Shown in pieces: positions 40,850 through 49,755 of a DNA stretch of 64,000 bases. A model generated the notes under the pieces. It was not told where the DNA came from. It was given only the letters and a program-made list of their open reading frames with translations, and did no database searches. The position numbers and the translations under genes are program-made. This stretch comes from Mucilaginibacter yixingensis (GTDB lineage: Bacteria; Bacteroidota; Bacteroidia; Sphingobacteriales; Sphingobacteriaceae), in NCBI RefSeq assembly GCF_041080815.1, contig NZ_CP160205.1:4712001-4776000 (forward strand). The letters run 5' to 3'. How positions within the stretch are numbered: the stretch's first letter is position 1; every line of letters starts with the position of its first letter.

Positions 40850-40873
40850 AAGGTTCGAATTCCTCTCTTGGGG
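40850..40873 (+). other. tRNA T-arm-like fragment at the edge of the metal block
   Basis: AAGGTTCGAATTCCTCTCTT has the look of a T-loop (GGTTCGAATTCC) and the 3' acceptor of a tRNA, but no complete tRNA can be folded here. It stops seven bases from the end of the truncated ATPase frame (40880). It may be an att-site scar from integration or excision. Confidence 0.35.
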
Positions 40874-40879
40874 ATATCC

Positions 40880-41032
40880 CTAAATACTCCGAAAGAAGCC
40901 CCCGTGCTCATGCTCGTGTCCCGCCTCATTTTCCTGGTAACTGGGCTTTTCTTCTTTATCTTTTGCAGTAGAAATATCAACCCTGGGTTGTTCCTTGTAT
41001 GCCGATTGTTTATGTTGTTTTTTTATGGACAT
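40880..41032 (-). pseudogene. Truncated N-terminus, probably of a heavy-metal P-type ATPase
   Basis: ATG at 41032, two bases after the CzcB stop, opens a frame of 50 residues (MSIKKQHKQSAYKEQPRV to GHEHEHGGFFRSI) that ends in TAG at 40880. The His/Glu-rich GHEHEHGGFF resembles the cytosolic N-terminus just before the first helix of Bacteroidota Zn/Cd/Co P-type ATPases. No membrane helices follow; beyond the stop there is only the tRNA-like fragment. I read it as the stump of an ATPase gene cut by recombination. It could alternatively be an intact small His-rich metal-binding protein. Confidence 0.55.
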
Positions 41033-41034
41033 AT

Positions 41035-42219
41035 TTAATCTTCATCGTCGCTGCCCGATTGTTTGGATTCCAGATAGAATGCGCCTTTAGTAACGGCTTT
41101 CACACCAGCCGGCAGGTCGGTCATCGGGCTTACTGCGATATAGCCTAACTCGCTGGTGCCGGTCGCCACCTCTATTTTTTTAAATACATAGCGGTCACCG
41201 TTCTGCCCTGTTACCACGAAGATGTATTGCTTTCCGGCGGTGCGTATTACCGCTTCGGTAGGCAATGCAGCGGTCATTTTGCTGCCTATGCTGATCAGTG
41301 CGGTTACATACATACCGGGAATGAGATTTTGGTGTTCTCGGTTATCGATCTCGGCATGTACAATAACACCTTTGCTTTCATTCTCGAAAGATTTGTTGAT
41401 ACCGTTAATACGGCCTGTGATTACCATATTCTGCTGATTGGTGAGCTGAAAATCCACTTTCTGCCCCATCTTCACCGCCATCAGATCTTTCTCAAACACG
41501 ATCAGATCACAGTGAATTTTGGAGTTGTCCACCACTTCCATGATAGAGGTACCTGGCTGCACATACGTCCCCGTGTTCGCAGTAATCTTCCCAACGGTGC
41601 CACTGATGGGCGATATTACCGGGAAACTGGAAACAATGCTGCCGCTGCTGATCTTTTCGGGTGAGATGCCCAATTGTTTTAACTGGCTTTCGTAAGCTTT
41701 CAAACGTGCCTGTTCAGCCTTATAAGTAGCAGCTGCCGACTGATAGGATTTGCCCGTACCCGCACCGGCTGCCTGCAACTGGTTCTGCCGGTCATATTCG
41801 GCGGCCACATAAGTAAAATTATTTTTGGCAGCCAGGTAATCCTGCTCGATCTTGATCAGTTCCTGATTATTCACAGTGGCTAATATCTGGCCTTTATGCA
41901 CCTGCTGGCCTTCAAGCACGCTGATGTGACTAATGAGGCCGCCCGACAGTAAACTCACATCCGCTTTATTTTGCGGCGGAACAGCCAGTTGTCCGCTGGC
42001 TTTGATCACTGCATCGAGGTTCTTTTGCGGGATAGCCCCGACCTCGATACCCACATTTTTCATTTGCTGCGCGGTAAGTTCCAATCCGCCCGGTTTAGAT
42101 GGCTTCGCCTCTTTTGAGGCTTCTTCCTTATTGTTTTTTTCTATGTCGCCAGATGAGCCAGAGCAGCTTGTCAGCATGATCGCGGCGATAACCACCGCTG
42201 TATATATTTTGATCTTCAT
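41035..42219 (-). CDS. CzcB-type periplasmic adaptor lipoprotein of an RND metal pump
   Basis: A protein of 394 residues. Lipoprotein signal with lipobox MLTSC, then the membrane-fusion layout: lipoyl-like half VSLLSGGLISHISVLEGQQV, a coiled hairpin (about 125-185) and the second half VISPISGTVGKITANTG, followed by beta-barrel and membrane-proximal domains. No heavy-metal-binding YTCxMHP domain, unlike the two adaptors upstream. It starts 2 bp after the CzcA-TolC fusion gene, its likely partner. The C-terminus is acidic (SGSDDED). Confidence 0.88.
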   Translation of the reverse strand: MKIKIYTAVVIAAIMLTSCSGSSGDIEKNNKEEASKEAKPSKPGGLELTAQQMKNVGIEVGAIPQKNLDAVIKASGQLAVPPQNKADVSLLSGGLISHISVLEGQQVHKGQILATVNNQELIKIEQDYLAAKNNFTYVAAEYDRQNQLQAAGAGTGKSYQSAAATYKAEQARLKAYESQLKQLGISPEKISSGSIVSSFPVISPISGTVGKITANTGTYVQPGTSIMEVVDNSKIHCDLIVFEKDLMAVKMGQKVDFQLTNQQNMVITGRINGINKSFENESKGVIVHAEIDNREHQNLIPGMYVTALISIGSKMTAALPTEAVIRTAGKQYIFVVTGQNGDRYVFKKIEVATGTSELGYIAVSPMTDLPAGVKAVTKGAFYLESKQSGSDDED

Positions 42220-42221
42220 GA

Positions 42222-45200
42222 TTATTGTCCCTGATAAAATTGTAATTGAATAGCCGACTGATCCAGCCTGCCTAAAGTTTCGAGATAGCTCAGGTGGGTT
42301 TGTATCGCCGCTGAAATGTTCTGGATATACTCGATATAACCAATCTCACCTAATTTGAAAGACACCTGAGCGATGCGCAATTGCTCGTCCGCCTGTTTCA
42401 GCCCGGCAGTCGTATAGTAACCTGCCGCCTGCTGGTATTTGCGGTATTGTTGCAGTTCCTGCTGGTATTGCGTGCTCAACAGCAAGCGGTTCTGTTGCAG
42501 GTTCGCTTCCGCGATCTGCGCACCGATCTTCTCCGATTTAATCCGGGAACGGTACGATCCACTGAACACCGGCAAAGCCAAACCCAACTGAAAACCGCCG
42601 ATTCGGGTGCCGGGTGAATAATTGCGGTCGATATTAGCGGGGTTAAAAGCGCCGATCAACAATTGCTGCGTATAGCCCAATGTAATGTCGGGCATCAGTT
42701 TAGCGCGTTCTACTGCAACCTTAGCGTTGGCTACCTCAATCTGCTGTAGGCCCAACAGCGTTTGCGGGTTAGCCGCGGTATTCACCGTATCGGATAAACC
42801 AGGCAAAGCTAAAGCCAAATCGCTTTCAGCTATAACCATCGGCTCAGTACTATTGAGTAAACGGCGTAAGGCGAGTTCATTAGTAGCCAAATCTGCTTGC
42901 GCGCTGATTTTGAGCGACTGCACTTCCTGGTACTTGTTTTTGGCCGAGATCAGTTCCAAGTTAGATGCCTCGCCGGTTTTTACGCGAACGGTAGCCCGTT
43001 GTACGAAACCGTTATAGATGCTGTCCTGAAAATTCAGCACCCGCAAGGTTTCGCGGCTCAGCAGGTAAGCATACCAGGCGTTGCGCACTTGCCGGGTGAT
43101 CTCGGCTTTAGTTGCCCGCCCGGAATGTTCCGCCAGCTTGATCTGCTGATCGGCCAGTTTGCGTTGATTACTATAAAGTCCAGGCCAGGCAATATTTTGC
43201 GACACGCTCAAACCATTATCAATGTTGCCGCCGCTGGTCGGGTCTTGCGTGAGCATCAGTTCGGTTTTCGGCAGATCTGTGGCCGCGCCTTTTAGTGATC
43301 TGGATTGCTCCACCAATAAATTAGCCGCACGCACTTCGAGATTGTTTTGCAACGCCCGGCTGATGGCGCTGTCCAGCGTTAAGGCCGGTCTGGTCTGTGC
43401 ATTTGCACTGCCGGCAAAGAAACTAAACCCGGCAATCAACACCGCTAAGACTTTACTCGCTTTACTTATAGCAACCGTTTTACGGTTGAACAAAAGGTAA
43501 AGACAAGGCAGTACAAAAAGCGTGAGGAACGTGGCTGTGATCAAACCGCCAATCACCACAGTAGCCAATGGTTTTTGCACCTCGGCACCTGCACTGGATG
43601 ATAATGCCATCGGCAGGAAACCTAACGAAGCTACGGCTGCTGTCATCAATACTGGGCGTAACCGGATTTTGGTTCCCTCTAAAACCCGCTGGTAAATATC
43701 ATTTATGCCCTCATCTTTGAGCTGGTTGAAATAGCCAATGAGCACGATACCATTGAGTACCGCAACTCCGAACAGGGCGATGAAGCCCACGCCAGCAGAA
43801 ATGCTGAAAGGCATACCCCGAATAAGCAGCGCCGCGATCCCCCCGATAGAAGCCAATGGCACTGCCGTAAAAATGAGCAGGCTTTCTTTAACCGAGCGGA
43901 AAGTAACATACAGCAATACCAGGATAAATAGCAATGCTGCGGGTACGGCAATGGATAACCTGGCCCTGGCCGCTTGTAAATTCTGGAACTGCCCGCCATA
44001 GGACAAGTAGTAGCCAGATGGCAGCTTCAACGCTTTATCCAGTTTCTGTTGTATTTCGGTCACCGTGGATTGCACGTCGCGGGCGGTCACATTAAAACCG
44101 ACGTAAATACGGCGCTTGCCGTCCTCGCGGGAGATCTGCGAGGGCGCTTCCTGAAAATCAATATCGGCGACCTGGTTCAGTGGCACTTTATTACCCGAAG
44201 GCAGCGGGACGAGCAAGTTTTGCACGCTGCTGATGTTTTCGCGCAAGTCGCGGTTCAGGCGCACTACCATATTAAAACGTTTTTCTCCCTCGAATACCAC
44301 ACCGGCCACACTGCCTGCAAAGGCCGTTTTCAGGATCATATTCACATCGCTGATATTCAGGCCGTACTGCGCCATTTTATCGCGATTATAATTCACTTGT
44401 ATCTGCGGCAGTCCGCTTACTTTTTCGACGAAAATGTCTGACACGCCATTGATAGGCTTAATGTCCGCAGCGATCTTATTTGCCTGCGATGCCAATTCGT
44501 CCAGGTCATCACCGTAAATTTTAATGGCCACATCCTGGCGGATGCCGGTCATCAGTTCATTAAAACGCATTTGCATGGGTTGCGAGATCGAAGCATGAAT
44601 GCCCGGCAATTCGTTCAGCGTTTCTTCCATCTTCGCCATCATTTCCTCTCGGGTCTTGGCGTTCTTCCATTCCGATTTGGGTTTCATGGCCAGCATCATA
44701 TCACCGCGCTCCATCGGCATCGGGTCGGTAGGTATCTCGGAACTGCCGATACGGGTAACGGCTTGCTTGATCTCGGGAAATTTATCTTTTAATAGTTTTT
44801 CCGCTTTACTAAAAGATTTGACCACTTCGGTAAGTGAAGTGCCCTGCATCATCGATATTTCCACCGTGAGGTCGCCCTCTTCCAATGTAGGGATAAACTC
44901 GCCGCCCATCCGACTGAAAGCCCAGATCGCGATACCGAAAATAGCGAATACCAAGGCTATCGTCAGCACTTTGAAACGTAACACGCCGATTAGGGCTTTT
45001 TGATAAACACGCTGGCAAAAACCGATGATATGGTCGGAAATATTGGGTTTGTGTTCGGTCTTACGGCTGAGGAACAAAGCGCTGGCCATCGGTACATAAG
45101 TCAGGGACAAAATAAACGCACCCAAAATGGCAAAGGCCACCGTTTCTGCCATTGGTCGGAACATCTTACCCTCGATGCCCACCAATGATAGTAAAGGCAG

Positions 45201-46589
45201 GTAAACGATCAGGATAATGATCTGCCCAAATGCCGCCGACTGCATCAGTTTGCCCGCGCTGCTGTGCACTTCCTCGTTCATCTGATCACGCGAAAGCTCT
45301 TTGATGTTTTCTTTGGCATAGCGCCCGGCAGTGATATGATGCACTACGCTTTCAACAATAATTACGGCACCATCTACGATCAAACCAAAATCTATTGCGC
45401 CCAGGCTCATCAAATTACCGGATACGCCGAACAGCTTCATCAGCATAAAAGCGAACAGCATGGCCAGTGGGATCACCGATGCCACCACCAAACCGGCGCG
45501 CCAGTTGCCCAGCAATAATACGAGCACGAAGATCACAATAAGTGCGCCTTCGAGCAGGTTGCGCTCTACTGTGCCAATGGCCCGACCCACCAGTTCGGTA
45601 CGGTCGATGAACGGCTCGATCACCACGCCTTCGGGTAACGACTTTTGTATCTGCACCATGCGGGCTTTTACATTTTTGATCACCTGGCTAAAGTTCTCGC
45701 CTTTGAGCATTAGCGTTACCCCGGCAACTACTTCGCCCTCGCCGTTGCGGGTCACGGCACCATAGCGGGTGGCCGTGCCTAATTGCACCGCTGCCACATC
45801 TCGCACCAAGATCGGCGTACCGCCGCTGTTCTTGATAACGATCTTGCTAATATCATCCAGCGATTTAACCTGGCCCAAGCCACGAATAAAATAGGCGTTG
45901 CTTTGCTGCTCGATATAGGAGCCGCCGGTGTTTTCGTTGTTTTTCTGCAAGGCACTATATACTTCAGGTATGGTAACACCAAAAGAATTGAGTTTATCGT
46001 TATCGAGTGCGATCTCATATTCCTTTACATAGCCGCCCCAGCCACTCACCTCGGCCACACCAAGCGTTCCGGCCAGTTGGGTGCGCACCAGCCAATCTTG
46101 AATGGTACGCAAGTCGGTAGCGGTATACTTGTTTTCGTAACCTTTCTTGGTGTGGATGCTATACTGGTAGATCTCGCCGAGTCCGGTAGTGATCGGGGCC
46201 AGAGATGGCTCGCCGACACCCTGCGGGATATTGTCTTCGGCTTCTTTGAGCTGCGCGGCAACCTGTTGTCGCGCCCAGTAAATATCTACATTGTCTTTAA
46301 AAACCAATGTAATAACGGAGATGCCGGAACGGGAGATCGACCGTTTTTCAATGATACCGGCGATATTAGCCATCGCCAGTTCTACGGGAGCGGTAATATA
46401 TTGCTCCACTTCCTGCGCGCCTAATGTAGGCGCCTGTGTAATGATCTGTACCTGATTATTGGTAATGTCGGGCTGCGCATCTAAGGGCAGGTTGGCCGCA
46501 GACCAGATGCCTGCGATCACCAGTAAAAGCGTCAGGATGCCGACCGTTACCTTGTTCCGTACAGAGAACGAGATAATTCTGTCAAACAT
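42222..46589 (-). CDS. czcA: CzcA-type RND divalent-metal pump fused to a TolC-like outer-membrane channel
   Basis: A protein of about 1455 residues from the ATG at 46589 (MFDRIISFSVRNKVTVG). Residues 1 to about 1030 are an HME-RND pump, and the proton-relay motif DFGLIVDGAVIIVE gives Asp400, Asp406 and Glu413, the CzcA pattern for Zn/Co/Cd. Residues about 1055-1455 are an outer-membrane-factor domain (LTLDSAISRALQNNLEVRA, then two long coiled repeats). The fusion joins inner-membrane pump and outer-membrane channel in one polypeptide, which needs a signal-like junction between them (around residue 1030-1050, LAVLIAGFSFFAGSANAQT). Such fusions are known in Bacteroidota. Partner: the CzcB adaptor 2 bp downstream. 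Confidence 0.9.
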   Translation of the reverse strand: MFDRIISFSVRNKVTVGILTLLLVIAGIWSAANLPLDAQPDITNNQVQIITQAPTLGAQEVEQYITAPVELAMANIAGIIEKRSISRSGISVITLVFKDNVDIYWARQQVAAQLKEAEDNIPQGVGEPSLAPITTGLGEIYQYSIHTKKGYENKYTATDLRTIQDWLVRTQLAGTLGVAEVSGWGGYVKEYEIALDNDKLNSFGVTIPEVYSALQKNNENTGGSYIEQQSNAYFIRGLGQVKSLDDISKIVIKNSGGTPILVRDVAAVQLGTATRYGAVTRNGEGEVVAGVTLMLKGENFSQVIKNVKARMVQIQKSLPEGVVIEPFIDRTELVGRAIGTVERNLLEGALIVIFVLVLLLGNWRAGLVVASVIPLAMLFAFMLMKLFGVSGNLMSLGAIDFGLIVDGAVIIVESVVHHITAGRYAKENIKELSRDQMNEEVHSSAGKLMQSAAFGQIIILIVYLPLLSLVGIEGKMFRPMAETVAFAILGAFILSLTYVPMASALFLSRKTEHKPNISDHIIGFCQRVYQKALIGVLRFKVLTIALVFAIFGIAIWAFSRMGGEFIPTLEEGDLTVEISMMQGTSLTEVVKSFSKAEKLLKDKFPEIKQAVTRIGSSEIPTDPMPMERGDMMLAMKPKSEWKNAKTREEMMAKMEETLNELPGIHASISQPMQMRFNELMTGIRQDVAIKIYGDDLDELASQANKIAADIKPINGVSDIFVEKVSGLPQIQVNYNRDKMAQYGLNISDVNMILKTAFAGSVAGVVFEGEKRFNMVVRLNRDLRENISSVQNLLVPLPSGNKVPLNQVADIDFQEAPSQISREDGKRRIYVGFNVTARDVQSTVTEIQQKLDKALKLPSGYYLSYGGQFQNLQAARARLSIAVPAALLFILVLLYVTFRSVKESLLIFTAVPLASIGGIAALLIRGMPFSISAGVGFIALFGVAVLNGIVLIGYFNQLKDEGINDIYQRVLEGTKIRLRPVLMTAAVASLGFLPMALSSSAGAEVQKPLATVVIGGLITATFLTLFVLPCLYLLFNRKTVAISKASKVLAVLIAGFSFFAGSANAQTRPALTLDSAISRALQNNLEVRAANLLVEQSRSLKGAATDLPKTELMLTQDPTSGGNIDNGLSVSQNIAWPGLYSNQRKLADQQIKLAEHSGRATKAEITRQVRNAWYAYLLSRETLRVLNFQDSIYNGFVQRATVRVKTGEASNLELISAKNKYQEVQSLKISAQADLATNELALRRLLNSTEPMVIAESDLALALPGLSDTVNTAANPQTLLGLQQIEVANAKVAVERAKLMPDITLGYTQQLLIGAFNPANIDRNYSPGTRIGGFQLGLALPVFSGSYRSRIKSEKIGAQIAEANLQQNRLLLSTQYQQELQQYRKYQQAAGYYTTAGLKQADEQLRIAQVSFKLGEIGYIEYIQNISAAIQTHLSYLETLGRLDQSAIQLQFYQGQ

Positions 46590-46663
46590 GAATTTGCAAT
46601 AAAATAATACGACCATACAGGGCATGCGGACGCAAGCCTGTTGAATTCAAAAAGAAAAGTGTA

Positions 46664-46981
46664 TTAGCTTAATTGCGGCGGTTGCCAGATGGGAAGTACT
46701 TGATCGCGTAACGGTTCTACGCGCAATTCAGAATAGCCTTGAGCAATTGATTGCTCAAAAACGACTACGGAAGTAAAGGTACGGGGTACACTACGAGTGA
46801 CGGAACAGCAACTACAGATACAAAATGGAGAACAAGCTTCTCGGCATGAACTTTGGTCGGTTTGCTGACCCTTACTAACCGTAGTGTGATGAATAGTGAT
46901 TGCAAAATCATCCTTATCCCTGCAAGGTAAGATAGCAAGGATGGTCATATATAAACCAATCAGGATGGTGAACCATTTCAT
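46664..46981 (-). CDS. Small Cys-rich protein preceding czcA (DUF6660-like)
   Basis: A protein of about 105 residues from the ATG at 46981 (MKWFTILIGLYMTILAILPC), a signal-anchor-like start, then SCREACSPFCICSCCSVT. Small Cys-rich proteins of this form commonly sit directly upstream of czcA in Bacteroidota (DUF6660 family, from memory). Possibly a periplasmic metal chaperone or sensor; not proven. The CxCxCC cluster could bind soft or borderline metals. Confidence 0.65.
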   Translation of the reverse strand: MKWFTILIGLYMTILAILPCRDKDDFAITIHHTTVSKGQQTDQSSCREACSPFCICSCCSVTRSVPRTFTSVVVFEQSIAQGYSELRVEPLRDQVLPIWQPPQLS

Positions 46982-47288
46982 GGATGCAAAACTAAAGCTT
47001 ATTTGTTGGATTGTCAAAATAGGAGCATCGGACACTTTATGAGCTTCTTTTTTATTTTTAGGATTGACAATAATTTACGTTTAAAACACCAATTCTACTT
47101 TTGTATTTAAAAACATTCTTAATTATTGCCAACTTTTGCGGAAAGTTATTCAATCCTACGCTCGTGATCCCCAACACTAAAATTTAAAAGCCTCTAAATA
47201 GTATATATTAGGGGCTTTTAAATTTTTGATTGTAAATAGGGTGCAAATTGGGGTACAACTTTACGCATCTTAAATATAAAAAGGGCAT
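46982..47288. other. Junction region between the two pump operons
   Basis: 307 bp without a gene. From left to right: promoter region of the small Cys-rich gene; a TTATTCAATCCTACGCTCG stretch at about 47146-47164 that recalls a tRNA 3' end; a bidirectional hairpin (47181-47227); and GGGTGCAAATTGGGGTACAA at about 47240-47259, of the kind found beside tyrosine-recombinase genes in this phylum. No recombinase ORF is present. The whole could be a scar of an integrated element. Confidence 0.4.
47181..47227. terminator. Bidirectional terminator hairpin after the Cus-like operon
   Basis: AATTTAAAAGCCTCTAA and TTAGGGGCTTTTAAATT form a stem of about 17 bp with A- and T-runs at the ends, so it can work in both directions. 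It lies 61 bp past the stop of the last adaptor gene (47289). Confidence 0.7.
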
Positions 47289-48515
47289 TTACCGCATCTC
47301 CATTCCAACCATATCGCTGCCATTTTTAAAAACAGATTCGCTGTTCAGCAAATAGGCTCCGCTACTCACAATAACCTCTCCGCTATTCAGCCCTGAAGTT
47401 ACTTCCGCATAAGTGTGGTTTTGTTTCCCGATTTCTACCATGCGTGGTGAAAAACTGCCATCTGTATTTTTTACCCACACATGGCTGCCTTTACCGTCGG
47501 TGAGAACTGCCGTAACCGGTACTGCCAGGTTAATACCCTTACCGCCAAGCGCCACATTAGCCTGCATACCCGGCCTGAGCTCTCCCTTTGGATTAATCAC
47601 GCTGATCCGTACCAGATCGATCTTCGACCCATCCGACAGCTCGGGATTCATAAAAGTAACTTTACCTTTAACCAACTGTCCACCCAAATCAGGAAATACC
47701 ACATCAACAACCTGGCCCGGTTGCAAAGTGCCTGCTTCCCCGACGTATAATTGCGCTTCTACCCATAAGCTGCCCAGGCCCTGCGTTTTTAGTATGGTCA
47801 TACCCTCGCTCACGTAATCACCTTCGTGCACATTTAATTCGCTGACAGTGCCGTTTACCGTGCTGACAATGATAGCTGATGCGCTTACTTTACCAGATCG
47901 GGCAAGCGCGGCGATTTGCCCTGCGGTTAACCCCCATAGTTTGAGTTTACTTTCCGCCGCACTGATCAAAGCCGGATAATCTACATCCGGGTTATGCAGT
48001 TTTTGCTGTTGCTCTTTAGCGAGCAGGTATTCCTTTTGAGCTTCCTGCAAATCTTCACTGTATAAACTATAAACCGGTTGGCCGATCTTGATTGTTTCGC
48101 CAACGGTACGTACATAAAGATGTTGAATGCGGCCTGCAAGTCTTGCGCTTTGCTCACCACTGGCATTTTCATCGGCGGTTACGGTACCTGTGATCAGTTT
48201 CTCGTCGCCGGTATTTTGTTCCCTGACGGTATCGGTTTGGATGCCGGCCAGTTGCTGTTGTGCTGCTGTAAGCTTGATGCGGTTATCCTGACTATCGCCG
48301 CCCGCTTCGGCTTTGATCAGCTTCATACCGCAGACCGGGCAATTACCAGGATGATCCTCGTGGACCTGCGGATGCATTGAACAGGTATAATAAAACCGGC
48401 TTTTCGCAACCGTTTGGGTTGCCGCCTTTTGTTCCCGTTGCTTGCAGGCCGATAGTGCAACGATTACTATTAGTAACAATAAACCGGCTGTTTGATATCT
48501 TTTATATTTATTCAT
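47289..48515 (-). CDS. cusB: CusB-type adaptor lipoprotein with an N-terminal metal-binding domain (second of two)
   Basis: A protein of about 408 residues from the ATG at 48515 (MNKYKRYQTAGLLLLIVIVA). Lipobox ends LSAC. A heavy-metal-binding domain follows with YTCSMHPQVHEDHPGNCP and CGM. The membrane-fusion core then has VYSLYSEDLQEAQKEYLLAK (hairpin) and VNVHEGDY-type lipoyl halves. It overlaps the preceding adaptor gene by 8 bp. The Cys/Met/His motif can take Cu(I)/Ag(I) and might play the part of CusF. Last gene of the operon. Confidence 0.88.
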   Translation of the reverse strand: MNKYKRYQTAGLLLLIVIVALSACKQREQKAATQTVAKSRFYYTCSMHPQVHEDHPGNCPVCGMKLIKAEAGGDSQDNRIKLTAAQQQLAGIQTDTVREQNTGDEKLITGTVTADENASGEQSARLAGRIQHLYVRTVGETIKIGQPVYSLYSEDLQEAQKEYLLAKEQQQKLHNPDVDYPALISAAESKLKLWGLTAGQIAALARSGKVSASAIIVSTVNGTVSELNVHEGDYVSEGMTILKTQGLGSLWVEAQLYVGEAGTLQPGQVVDVVFPDLGGQLVKGKVTFMNPELSDGSKIDLVRISVINPKGELRPGMQANVALGGKGINLAVPVTAVLTDGKGSHVWVKNTDGSFSPRMVEIGKQNHTYAEVTSGLNSGEVIVSSGAYLLNSESVFKNGSDMVGMEMR

Positions 48516-49755
48516 GATCTTCGGTTTTAATAAAGCTGTCACTATCTGCTAAATATTGCGCGTTTTGGGCCACGCTATCCTGAGCAGTTAAGCCGCTGAG
48601 GACCTGCACCTGTTCCCCGTTCTGTGTACCCGTTTGCACGACGTGTGCGCGATAAATACGCCCGTCTTTCAGCCAGACGATATGGCTTTGCCCCAGGCTG
48701 ATCACCGCTGTGCGTGGCAACCATAAACCGGCTTTTGATCCGGCAGCAATTTCAGCCCTGACCAAGCTGCCCACTTTCATCTCATGCTGGTGATTGTTCA
48801 GGTAAACGCGGATGCTGGTGGAGCGGTCATCGTTCTGCTGCACGGGTTCGATAAAATCTACCTTGCCTTCCATCGTCATTTGCTGATCTGGAATGTTCAG
48901 GCTGACGCTTTGAAGGAGCTTTATTTTCTCAGCATCCGTCTGCTTGATCTTCAATTCCGCCCAGAGGCTATGCGGATCGACCACGTTAAACAGTGTTTGC
49001 CCTTGCTGAACGAACATGCCCTCTTTAACTGCCAATGGCATATTTTGCGCATAATCGTTTGCCTCGTTTACTGCTGCGCCGGCCATCTGGCTGTGCGCCA
49101 CATCGTGTACATGCCCCTCGTAAGGACTGTAGACCGGCAGGCTGTAAAAAGCTTTACCGGTTCTGCTCAATTCCCGCAGTTGCGTACCAGTCATTCCTAA
49201 CAGTGATAGTTTTTGCCTAGCGGCATCGATCAAGGCGGTTTCGCCGGGCGAATTTCTTTGCAGAAACAGCAGGTCTTGTTGCGCCGTCACCATCTCCGGG
49301 CTATACACATCCATGATACGCTGCCCTTTATGAATTTCCTGAAAGGCGTATTTGATATACAGTTTTTCGATACGTCCTGAAAAACGCGCGGCGATATTAT
49401 TATAGGTACGGGTATCAAAAGCCAGGTAACCCGACGCTGACACCGTGTCTATTATCGTTTTTTCTGTAGGCATTACCGCTTGAATATCCGATACCACCGC
49501 GCCGTTAACCGGCTGTAAAACGGTTTGCAAGCTTATACCCGCCTGTTCGCTGGGTGAAGCCGTTTTTTTAACGAGGGTCATCCCGCAGATGGGGCAATTG
49601 CCCGGATGATCTTCATGTACCTGTGGGTGCATTGGGCAGGTGTAGATAGCCTGCGGCTGCTCTTGTTGAACCGCTGCCTGTTTAGGACGTTCTTTACAGG
49701 CAGCCAAAAACAGTGTGATCAATAGCAGACTAATACTTTTCCAGTTCCTTTTCAT
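48508..49755 (-). CDS. cusB: CusB-type adaptor lipoprotein with an N-terminal metal-binding domain (first of two)
   Basis: A protein of 415 residues. Start MKRNWKSISLLLITLFLAAC with lipobox LAAC, then YTCPMHPQVHEDHPGNCP and CGMTLVKK as the metal-binding domain, and a membrane-fusion core (RFSGRIEKLYIKYAFQEI, LYSPE-like hairpin, VYSPYEGHVHDV). Similar but clearly not identical to the adaptor that follows, so the pair are old paralogues. It overlaps the channel gene by 26 bp. RND pumps can use two different adaptors as hetero-oligomers; that is a possibility here. Confidence 0.88.
   Translation of the reverse strand: MKRNWKSISLLLITLFLAACKERPKQAAVQQEQPQAIYTCPMHPQVHEDHPGNCPICGMTLVKKTASPSEQAGISLQTVLQPVNGAVVSDIQAVMPTEKTIIDTVSASGYLAFDTRTYNNIAARFSGRIEKLYIKYAFQEIHKGQRIMDVYSPEMVTAQQDLLFLQRNSPGETALIDAARQKLSLLGMTGTQLRELSRTGKAFYSLPVYSPYEGHVHDVAHSQMAGAAVNEANDYAQNMPLAVKEGMFVQQGQTLFNVVDPHSLWAELKIKQTDAEKIKLLQSVSLNIPDQQMTMEGKVDFIEPVQQNDDRSTSIRVYLNNHQHEMKVGSLVRAEIAAGSKAGLWLPRTAVISLGQSHIVWLKDGRIYRAHVVQTGTQNGEQVQVLSGLTAQDSVAQNAQYLADSDSFIKTEDHE

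Noticed and set aside
40768..40980. 70-codon minus-strand frame next to czcB
   Set aside because: Overlaps the better-supported His-rich frame 40880-41032 in another phase and has no family-like features.
45783..46424. 213-codon plus-strand open frame
   Set aside because: Antisense to the czcA pump domain; the translated sequence has no domain character. GC-rich codons of the real gene keep the opposite frame open.
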